A DNA stretch of 27,407 nucleotides from Treponema sp. (GTDB lineage Bacteria > Spirochaetota > Spirochaetia > Treponematales > Treponemataceae), in the NCBI GenBank assembly GCA_024400915.1, contig JAKSLX010000028.1, positions 1 to 27,407 of the forward strand, given 5' to 3'. The position numbers and the translations under genes were made by a program. Below, piece after piece: positions 22,119 through 27,407 of this stretch (position 1 is its first letter; the number at the start of each line of letters is the position of its first letter). The notes under the pieces were generated by a model. It searched no databases. It was not told where the DNA came from and was given only the letters and a program-made list of their open reading frames with translations.

Positions 22119-22206
22119 AAATGCTCTCGCAGAGAACCGCGCCAAGCCTGCTCCGATGAAACTTCGTTTCAAGTCGCAGTTTGTCGCGAACCTCTGCTAC
22201 GCATTT
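22119..22206. repeat. Large hairpin element A, palindromic with conserved internal loops
   Basis: Outer arms AAATGC/GCATTT; internal loop TCTC opposite TAC; arms GCAGAG/CTCTGC; internal loop AAC opposite AAC; arms CGCG/CGCG. Inside follow CTG/CAG, CGA/TCG and TGAAAC/GTTTCA closing on TTC. It shares architecture and the core TGCTCCGA with element B (26640-26770), but most stem bases differ in a compensating way. It lies ten bases after the stop of the RNA-binding gene, in its 3' untranslated region. Confidence 0.8.
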
Positions 22207-22262
22207 AGCTATCTTAGAGGTTACAAATCAATTTTAACCTGGACTAGGATAGGGAAATAGGG

Positions 22263-22288
22263 CGGCGGCGAAAGCTGCCGTTTTTTTT
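22263..22288 (+). terminator. Strong intrinsic terminator directly before the MBL gene
   Basis: Seven-base stem CGGCGGC/GCTGCCG (22263-22269 with 22274-22280, one G-U pair) closed by the stable tetraloop GAAA, followed by eight T. It ends the clpP operon. The MBL ribosome binding site (GGAGG, 22293-22297) starts only five bases after the T run, so no promoter fits between. The MBL gene must be served by readthrough or a promoter upstream of the hairpin, making attenuation possible. Confidence 0.85.
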
Positions 22289-22301
22289 ATACGGAGGAAA
22301 T

Positions 22302-22946
22302 ATGGACATTCACTGCATTCAGACTGGGATATTTAGGGTAAATACTTATATTGTTCCGATTGGGGTCGGGAAGTGTTTCATTGTTGATCCTGCGGCCTGC
22401 AAGTTTACCCGTGACACGGAAAAATTTTCGGTATACCTTGATTCCCTAGGACTGACTCCTTCTGCAATAGTATTGACCCATGGACATTTTGACCATGTTT
22501 CTGGTCTTAAGTTTCTCCGCGAAAAGAATCCAGATATTCCAATCTACATTCACAAAGAAGATTCTCCAATGATCGGTGTAAACTCTGGAGAAGTACAGGG
22601 CAGAGGTCTTGAGGCCATGGGATACGAGGTTTTCATTCCTTCAGTTTCGGAGCTTCCAGAGGCAACAGATTTTCTTTTCGACGGCAAAGTTATTTTTGAC
22701 CAATGGAAGGTAATGCATACTCCAGGCCACACAAGGGGTAGCTGCTGCCTTTACAATGAGAAAGAAGGTGTGCTCATAAGTGGAGATACGCTTTTTTATG
22801 GAACCTGGGGTCGCACGGACTTTGAAGGCGGTAGTGAAGTCCAGATGATGCAAAGTCTTTCACGCATAAGGGAAAAAATACCAGGCGGCACATTGGTCTA
22901 CCCAGGTCATGATTATTTTGGATTTGAATTAAAGGAAGGAATGTAA
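22302..22946 (+). CDS. MBL-fold metallo-hydrolase, glyoxalase II-like
   Basis: 214-residue metallo-beta-lactamase-fold hydrolase. Metal-binding motifs are HGHFDH (residues 60-65), HTPGHTRG (about 140), the SGDTLF aspartate and a final YPGHD. Length and motif order fit the small glyoxalase II-like group that hydrolyses thioesters such as S-lactoylglutathione; the real substrate cannot be told, since Treponema may lack glutathione. GGAGG lies five bases before the ATG. It is separated from the clpP operon by a strong terminator and followed by a terminator shared with the convergent ftsH. Confidence 0.88.
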   Translation: MDIHCIQTGIFRVNTYIVPIGVGKCFIVDPAACKFTRDTEKFSVYLDSLGLTPSAIVLTHGHFDHVSGLKFLREKNPDIPIYIHKEDSPMIGVNSGEVQGRGLEAMGYEVFIPSVSELPEATDFLFDGKVIFDQWKVMHTPGHTRGSCCLYNEKEGVLISGDTLFYGTWGRTDFEGGSEVQMMQSLSRIREKIPGGTLVYPGHDYFGFELKEGM

Positions 22947-22953
22947 AAAAAGC

Positions 22954-22972
22954 CCCTGAAGTTGCTTCAGGG
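22954..22972. terminator. Bidirectional terminator between the MBL gene and ftsH
   Basis: Perfect eight-base arms CCCTGAAG (22954-22961) and CTTCAGGG (22965-22972) with a TTG loop, flanked by a run of A on the left and TTTT shortly after on the right, so it works for both converging genes. It begins eight bases after the MBL stop codon. Confidence 0.85.
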
Positions 22973-23007
22973 ACTTTTGATTTTATGGGAGTGAAGAAAG
23001 ATTCTCT

Positions 23008-25086
23008 TTATTCAGAAACCTTCTTTGCTTTTTTGGGAGCTGTTTTTGTCTTCTTCTCAGCCGGCTCTTTCTTTTCTGCTGCCTTTTTTCCCGAAGGTTC
23101 CTTTGATGTTGCAGGCTTGGCTTCCTTTTCAGCCTTTACAAGCTCAAGGAATTCCTTGCCTTCGATTGTTTCTTTTTCCTTCAGTAAGTTTGCAATTGTT
23201 TCAAGAAGATTCTTGTGTGCCTTAAGAAGTTTAAGAACATACTTGTATCTTTCGTCCATGATGCGTGCAATTTCAACATCAATATACTTCTGTGTTTCTT
23301 CAGAGAATTCGCGGACAAGAGTTGGTTCTCCGCCAGCGTTTCCAAGAACACCCTTGCCCAAAGTCATGTTGCGGAATTTGTCGCTCATACCGAAGTCAAC
23401 GATCATTCTCTTGATGATTTCTGTTGCACGGGCAATGTCATTTGATGCACCCGTAGAAACATCTCCAAGCATAACTTCTTCTGCAGCACGACCACCAAGA
23501 AGTGTATCGATTTCTGCGATGATGTCCTTCTTTGTCTGGAAGTGCTTTTCTTCTTCTTCGCGGTACTGGGTAAATCCGCCAACGCCGTGACTGCGAGGAA
23601 CAACAGTAATCTTGTTCACAGGAGGATAGTCAGGAGTAAAGGCACCAACAAGGGCGTGACCTGTTTCGTGGATTGAAACAAGGCGCATGTCCTTTTCGTT
23701 GTCTTTGCGTGACTTCTTCTTGAGACCGATGCTTACCTTGTCGATGGCATCGTTCATGTCAGACATTGAAACCTTTGTGTGTCCGTTGCGTACTGCAAGG
23801 AGGGCAGCTTCGTTTACAACATTGGCAAGGTCTGCACCTGCAAAACCAGTTGTTCCGTGAGCTACGGATTCAAAGTCTACATCGTCATCAAGCTTAACGT
23901 TCTTTGCGTGAATCCTGAGGATTTCTTCGCGACCCTTAACATCAGGTTTTTCAACAGGAACCTGACGGTCAAAGCGGCCTGGACGGAGAAGGGCTGGATC
24001 AAGAATGTCTGCGCGGTTTGTTGCGGCAAGGATGATGAGACCCTTTTCGTTGTCAAAGCCGTCCATCTCAACAAGGAGCTGATTGAGTGTCTGTTCTCGT
24101 TCATCATTGCTTCCGCCGTAGTTGTTTACGCGGCTCTTACCGATGGCATCGATTTCGTCGATGAAGATGATGCATGGAGCCTTTTCCCTTGCATTGCGGA
24201 AAAGGTCGCGTACGCGGGATGCACCAACGCCGACAAACATTTCAACAAAATCAGAACCTGAGATCCTAAAGAACGGAACGCCAGCTTCACCAGCAACTGC
24301 GCGGGCAAGCAAAGTCTTACCTGTTCCTGGTGGTCCAACAAGGAGAACACCCTTTGGAATCTTTCCGCCGATTTCCGTATACTTTTTTGGTTCCTTAAGG
24401 AAGTCTACAACTTCCACAAGTTCATCCTTAGCTTCATCAACACCTGCAACATCGCTGAAGCGGGTTTTGACCTTTCCTTCATCAATGGCCTTTGATTTGC
24501 CACCTCCGATTCCAAACATGGAACCAGACATGCCACCGCCCATCTTCCTGAAAATAAAGAAGTACACGAGGAATATGAGGAGAACCGGAACTGCGATGTT
24601 CACGAGAATCTGCAGGAGGATGTTGTTCTGCCTTTCAATGAATTTGTATTCAACGCCCTTGTCATCCAGCAGCTGAATGAAGCTCTGCATGAGAACACCG
24701 GTGGTCCTGTAAATTCCAGTTGGTTGAGGATTATTCAAAGGACGGAGGAAACCGATTTTCTTCTGCTGGTTTGCATTTGCACTGGCATCAGCCGTATAGC
24801 CTGTAAAGTAATGCTCTCCAAGTTCAACCCTTACAATCTGTCCCTGTTCCACAAGATTGCGGAATTCAGAGTAGTCAATAAGATCATTGGTCTTTGGAGA
24901 AAGGAACATGTTGAAAACAAAGAGGATTGCGGCCACTGTAAGCAGCACGCCAAAAAAAGGAATGCCTTTCTTAGGCTTGTTGTTCTTTGGGTCGTCTCCC
25001 CTGTCTTCATTGTCTATCTGAAGCTTGAAAAAATCGTAGGGATCATTTTCATTCTTCTTGTTCTTATCGTCGTTTTTTTCTGACAT
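23008..25086 (-). CDS. ftsH: ATP-dependent zinc metalloprotease FtsH
   Basis: 692-residue membrane-anchored AAA protease that degrades membrane and regulatory proteins. There is a charged N-terminal extension of about 40 residues, first membrane segment 43-62, extracytoplasmic domain, and second segment about 156-180. The AAA domain has Walker A GPPGTGKT (251-258), Walker B CIIFIDEID and the second-region RPGRFDR. The zinc site is HETGH (473-477), with the third zinc ligand in the usual downstream aspartate region. The C-terminal tail (about 645-692) is rich in Lys/Glu/Ala-Pro, low complexity. ATG 25086 with GAGGT upstream. Monocistronic by its own promoter and terminator. Confidence 0.98.
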   Translation of the reverse strand: MSEKNDDKNKKNENDPYDFFKLQIDNEDRGDDPKNNKPKKGIPFFGVLLTVAAILFVFNMFLSPKTNDLIDYSEFRNLVEQGQIVRVELGEHYFTGYTADASANANQQKKIGFLRPLNNPQPTGIYRTTGVLMQSFIQLLDDKGVEYKFIERQNNILLQILVNIAVPVLLIFLVYFFIFRKMGGGMSGSMFGIGGGKSKAIDEGKVKTRFSDVAGVDEAKDELVEVVDFLKEPKKYTEIGGKIPKGVLLVGPPGTGKTLLARAVAGEAGVPFFRISGSDFVEMFVGVGASRVRDLFRNAREKAPCIIFIDEIDAIGKSRVNNYGGSNDEREQTLNQLLVEMDGFDNEKGLIILAATNRADILDPALLRPGRFDRQVPVEKPDVKGREEILRIHAKNVKLDDDVDFESVAHGTTGFAGADLANVVNEAALLAVRNGHTKVSMSDMNDAIDKVSIGLKKKSRKDNEKDMRLVSIHETGHALVGAFTPDYPPVNKITVVPRSHGVGGFTQYREEEEKHFQTKKDIIAEIDTLLGGRAAEEVMLGDVSTGASNDIARATEIIKRMIVDFGMSDKFRNMTLGKGVLGNAGGEPTLVREFSEETQKYIDVEIARIMDERYKYVLKLLKAHKNLLETIANLLKEKETIEGKEFLELVKAEKEAKPATSKEPSGKKAAEKKEPAEKKTKTAPKKAKKVSE

Positions 25087-25114
25087 CTAATACCTCAAAT
25101 TATGTGCTATATAT

Positions 25115-25143
25115 AATATAGAAAAAAATGTGAAATTTGTCAT
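25115..25143 (-). promoter_or_regulatory. Promoter of ftsH
   Basis: Minus strand ATGACA (25143-25138), a 17-base spacer and TATATT (25120-25115), each five of six to consensus. It gives a leader of about 22 bases containing the GAGGT ribosome binding site. Confidence 0.65.
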
Positions 25144-25170
25144 TGGGCGAAGCTTAGGAATGCAGAGGCA

Positions 25171-26178
25171 TCATAGACCAATGAATTTTTCACTCCAATG
25201 CCATACCGGTTTGGCTAGACTGTTGCTGAAAGGCTGGGTTCTGTTGAAGTCTGGCAGCCAACTGGTATCGTCGCTCAAATCTTGATAGAAAAGGTATTCA
25301 AAATCATAGCTGTCGATTAGTTCTCTCAAGGTCTTGTCCTCTTCAGTATTTATGAGGCGGTTCTGGAAAGCACCGAGGGATTTTTTTCTCCACTCAAGTT
25401 CTTCAGCAGAACCTTCAAAAGGAACGGGAGTATACTGGGACATAAGGGAAATGCAGGATTTTCCGTCGCAGGTTTTCTTGAGCCAATCCAACGTAAGCTT
25501 TGTATCTTCAATTCTTCCCGGAAGAACCAGATGGCGCACGATGGTTCCCTTCATCATCTTTTCGCGCTTTTCGCCGTTTTTTTCAACTTCAACGATTTCC
25601 ATTGGAGTATTGTTTACCATCCAGCGAATTGCCTTTTTAGCAACTGACGGATAATCTTCCGCCGCAAAAAGTTCCTTGCTCATGATGGAATTTACTGTCT
25701 TGTAGTCTGGGAGCCAGATGTCGACAATGCCGCGCAAAAGCTCAAGGCTTTCAATACTTTCGTAGCCGCTGGAATTCCATGTGATCGGAATGCTGAGGCC
25801 TGAAGTTTTTGCAGCTCCTAAGAATTTTGCAAGCTTTGGAATGTGGTGGCTGCCCGTGACTATGTTGATGTTTTCAGCTCCAAGGGACTGAAGCTTAAGG
25901 CACATCTCAACGAATTCTTCTTTGCTTACGGCGCTTCCCATTCCCTGCTGGCTTATCTGATAGTTCTGGCAGAAGGAACATCGCAGTGTGCATCCAGTGA
26001 TGAAAATAGTTCCGCTTCCACCAAAAACCGTGATGAGAGGTTCCTCGCCAAAATGAAGGCAGGCAGTTGCAATTTTCAGGTCCTCGTTTTCTCTGCAGAA
26101 ACCGCACTTTCCGTTGCTTCTGTCTATGCTGCAGTTTCTTGGACACTGGGTGCAACTAGAGTACAGATTGTTTTCCAT
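25171..26178 (-). CDS. Radical SAM protein, PflA-like activating-enzyme family
   Basis: 335 residues. The radical SAM cluster motif CX3CX2C is CTLRCSFC (63-70, preceded by TG and followed by QNYQIS). An N-terminal cysteine group (CTQCPRNCSI and KCGFC, residues 9-28) could bind another iron-sulfur centre. The sequence resembles uncharacterised pyruvate-formate-lyase-activase-like proteins. A glycyl-radical partner is not encoded in the window. The start ATG 26178 lies two bases after the stop of the preceding small gene, so the pair is an operon. Confidence 0.85.
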   Translation of the reverse strand: MENNLYSSCTQCPRNCSIDRSNGKCGFCRENEDLKIATACLHFGEEPLITVFGGSGTIFITGCTLRCSFCQNYQISQQGMGSAVSKEEFVEMCLKLQSLGAENINIVTGSHHIPKLAKFLGAAKTSGLSIPITWNSSGYESIESLELLRGIVDIWLPDYKTVNSIMSKELFAAEDYPSVAKKAIRWMVNNTPMEIVEVEKNGEKREKMMKGTIVRHLVLPGRIEDTKLTLDWLKKTCDGKSCISLMSQYTPVPFEGSAEELEWRKKSLGAFQNRLINTEEDKTLRELIDSYDFEYLFYQDLSDDTSWLPDFNRTQPFSNSLAKPVWHWSEKFIGL

Positions 26179-26180
26179 AG

Positions 26181-26582
26181 TTAGCAGGCCTGGTGGTCAA
26201 CAAAGATAATCATGATGTCGTTGAGGAATTCCAGAGGAAGATCATCAGCCTCGTAATTTGTAAGGTCGCAAAGTTCCTTCCAGTCTTCCTGTGTAAGTTC
26301 CGTAATCTGTTCAGGATCATTGTCGATCAAAGCTTGAATGGAACCAAGCACCTGAAGATGCTGTTCTGTAGGTTCGTTTTCCATTTCCGCAGAATTCATG
26401 ATATAGGTGTCGTACCAGTAGTCGGCATAGGAAAGGGCAAGGGATTTTACATGGCCGTTGTTGCGTCCGAAAAGTTCCTTGATCTGACCGCATACTTCAC
26501 CACCGTCATAGTTGTTGTGTTCCGCGCGGTAGTGCTTCTTTAATCTCTGTGCATCTGCATAAAATTTTGAAATGTTGTCCAT
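26181..26582 (-). CDS. Conserved-looking hypothetical protein (133 residues)
   Basis: Acidic, soluble, probably helical protein (MDNISKFYADAQRLKKHYRA at the start; HPF-free, no membrane segment, no recognisable motif); I do not recognise the family. Its N-terminus is rich in charged residues and the middle holds ALSYADYWYDTYI. It precedes the radical SAM gene by two bases and is read with it. The start codon has no ribosome binding site. Instead TACTAT ends six bases upstream with TTAACA 16 bases further, so the message is probably leaderless. Confidence 0.75.
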   Translation of the reverse strand: MDNISKFYADAQRLKKHYRAEHNNYDGGEVCGQIKELFGRNNGHVKSLALSYADYWYDTYIMNSAEMENEPTEQHLQVLGSIQALIDNDPEQITELTQEDWKELCDLTNYEADDLPLEFLNDIMIIFVDHQAC

Positions 26583-26588
26583 GCTTAT

Positions 26589-26616
26589 ATAGTAAACGGA
26601 AAAACAAAAATGTTAA
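26589..26616 (-). promoter_or_regulatory. Promoter of the hypothetical-radical SAM operon, probably leaderless
   Basis: Minus strand TTAACA (26616-26611), a 16-base spacer and TACTAT (26594-26589), then six bases and the ATG at 26582. The expected transcript start is the start codon itself. Confidence 0.5.
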
Positions 26617-26639
26617 AGAAGAGACAATCTTTATGTAGT

Positions 26640-26770
26640 TGAATAAACTTGCTCACGGCGAAAACCTTCCGCGTGCTCCGACGGTTGAGGCCTAAAGGTA
26701 TCGGACTCCCTTCAGTCGCCGGCCTCAAAGTCTGCGCATCGGAAGAACTTCGCCTCCGCAAGTTTATTCA
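26640..26770. repeat. Large hairpin element B, palindromic with conserved internal loops
   Basis: 131-base palindrome. Outer arms TGAATAAACTTGC/GCAAGTTTATTCA (13 perfect pairs); internal loop TCAC opposite TCC; arms GGCGAA/TTCGCC; internal loop AAC opposite AAC; arms CTTCCG/CGGAAG. Inside lie TGC/GCA, GAC/GTC and GAGGCC/GGCCTC. The order and size of loops equal those of element A (22119-22206), while the stems differ. It lies in the upstream region of the hypothetical-radical SAM operon, within a 518-base intergenic region. Confidence 0.85.
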
Positions 26771-26866
26771 GCGGAAGAAGTTTGCTGAAGTTCTTTAAGG
26801 TCATGTTTTTCCGGTGGGTATGATGGACTGTCATTGTAAAAAAAGTTCCGGGAAAGGAAGGAGGCT

Positions 26867-26903
26867 GCTCACGGCGAAAACCTTCCGCTGCTTCGACGGT
26901 TGA
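26867..26903 (+). repeat. Half copy C of the palindromic element family
   Basis: Repeats the left half of element B (GCTCACGGCGAAAACC and onward, with one base deleted and one changed) but has no matching right half. It shows that the left arm can move or persist alone. The rest of 26771-27029 holds nothing else I can identify except TAGCTGGT (26946-26953) with ACCAGCTA (27009-27016) as distant inverted arms. Confidence 0.65.
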
Positions 26904-27029
26904 TTTCTTTTTTGATTTTTACTACTTTAGTTCTGTAAACGGTTGTAGCTGGTTCTTTTAGCTTCCCAATATTTTTATTATGACTGATTGAATCTTTGTG
27001 ATTCTTTTACCAGCTATACGAGTTTTACC

Positions 27030-27100
27030 ACACGTCTTCAGGATTGGGACTGAAGGACTAAGACACAGTAGTGTCTTTATTCCAATTTCAGGAGACGTGT
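27030..27100 (+). promoter_or_regulatory. Leader hairpin covering the ribosome binding site of the Rpn-like gene
   Basis: ACACGTCT (27030-27037) pairs with AGACGTGT (27093-27100); ATTGG (27043-27047) with CCAAT (27082-27086); AAGACAC (27060-27066) with GTGTCTT (27071-27077) around AGTA. The outer stem hides part of GGAGA just before the ATG at 27101. Transposase genes often carry such hairpins to block translation of read-in transcripts. Confidence 0.6.
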
Positions 27101-27364
27101 ATGGCATTAACTTATAGACCATCTCGTGATGCACTTTTAAATCCTTGTGCAGATCCAACCTTCAAAATTATTTTTACGGATGATTCTGATGAATCTCGCG
27201 ATGCTTTGACCTGTTTTCTATCCGACATTCTGGAAAAACAGGTTACAGATGTGGTTCTTCAACCTAATGAACTTTCGGGAGAAGCTTTGGATGACAAGCA
27301 GTCTGAATTCGACATCAACTGCAAAATTGACGGCAAGGCGGTAAATATCGAAATGATATGGTGA
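27101..27364 (+). pseudogene. Rpn / PD-(D/E)XK nuclease family 'transposase', truncated or frameshifted
   Basis: 87 residues that match the N-terminus of Rpn-family recombination-promoting nucleases (LTYRPSRDALLNPCADPTFK, then FDINCKIDGKAVNIEM), with the acidic D and E of the nuclease core. Family members run to about 300 residues; here a stop follows IEMIW, exactly where the conserved glutamine after the catalytic E is expected. In a neighbouring frame coding-like sequence (YGESLVNYKKNKKEQF) stays open to the window end, so a frameshift is possible; a true truncation is the alternative. ATG 27101 has GGAGA five bases upstream. Confidence 0.7.
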
Positions 27365-27407
27365 GTCTCTTGTCAATTATAAAAAAAACAAAAAAGAACA
27401 GTTTCGG

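Noticed and set aside
27059..27078. TAAGACAC...GTGTCTTTA as a fourth ECF promoter
   Set aside because: No GTGACA block lies 15 bases upstream; the sequence is the tip of the leader hairpin of the Rpn-like gene.

Overview
The window looks like the chromosome of a spirochaete, most likely a host-associated Treponema. The evidence is moderate G+C with AT-rich intergenic DNA, an Rpn/PD-(D/E)XK 'transposase' gene, a spirochaete-type second ClpP, and LA_2272-type surface repeats known from spirochaetes. This assignment rests on protein resemblance and style only; no rRNA or tRNA gene is present.

Layout. (1) 1-6300 is an accessory/defence-flavoured region. It holds the 3' part of a type III restriction Res subunit, a 29-residue membrane peptide unit with type I toxin-like features, an AAA/DUF4143 ATPase with tandem palindromic operators, a DUF1848 iron-sulfur protein whose 3' end is duplicated on the far side of the ATPase gene, and a Phd/VapC toxin-antitoxin pair. 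(2) 6310-8142 is aspS. (3) 8309-16621 is the most interesting part: an ECF sigma factor, an ActD-like one-pass membrane protein, a secreted caspase-like protein with eleven LA_2272-type repeats and a barrel-like C-terminus, a TonB-dependent receptor, ExbB, two ExbDs and TonB. Three near-identical promoter elements (GTGACAYTTTY, 11 variable bases, GTGTCTTA) precede the sigma gene, the receptor and exbB. The locus therefore reads as one autoregulated regulon joining a caspase-like surface protein to a dedicated energised outer-membrane transporter. (4) 16633-17655 is a Fic-like protein with a destroyed active-site loop. (5) 17743-22946 is housekeeping: an HMGL-like aldolase with mazG; clpP with a UPF0158-GNAT fusion and a DbpA-type RNA-binding protein; and an MBL-fold hydrolase. 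(6) 23008-26582, on the minus strand, holds ftsH, a PflA-like radical SAM protein and a small unknown gene. (7) 26583-27407 holds large palindromic elements and the start of a degenerate Rpn-family gene.

How the genes may work together. In the central locus the sigma factor probably drives its own operon and the receptor and ExbB-ExbD-ExbD-TonB transcription units. The ActD-like protein, with a small cytoplasmic head, one membrane segment and an extracytoplasmic domain, is positioned like an anti-sigma or signal-transducing partner. The caspase-like protein and the receptor both end like outer-membrane barrels, so signal, surface protease and TonB-powered transport may form one envelope pathway. 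This is inference from sequence and gene order.

Non-coding structure is also rich. Two large hairpin elements (22119-22206 and 26640-26770) share the same internal loops but have different, compensating stems, and a third half copy lies at 26867-26903. At least two genes look leaderless, with a -10 box ending exactly six bases before the ATG.
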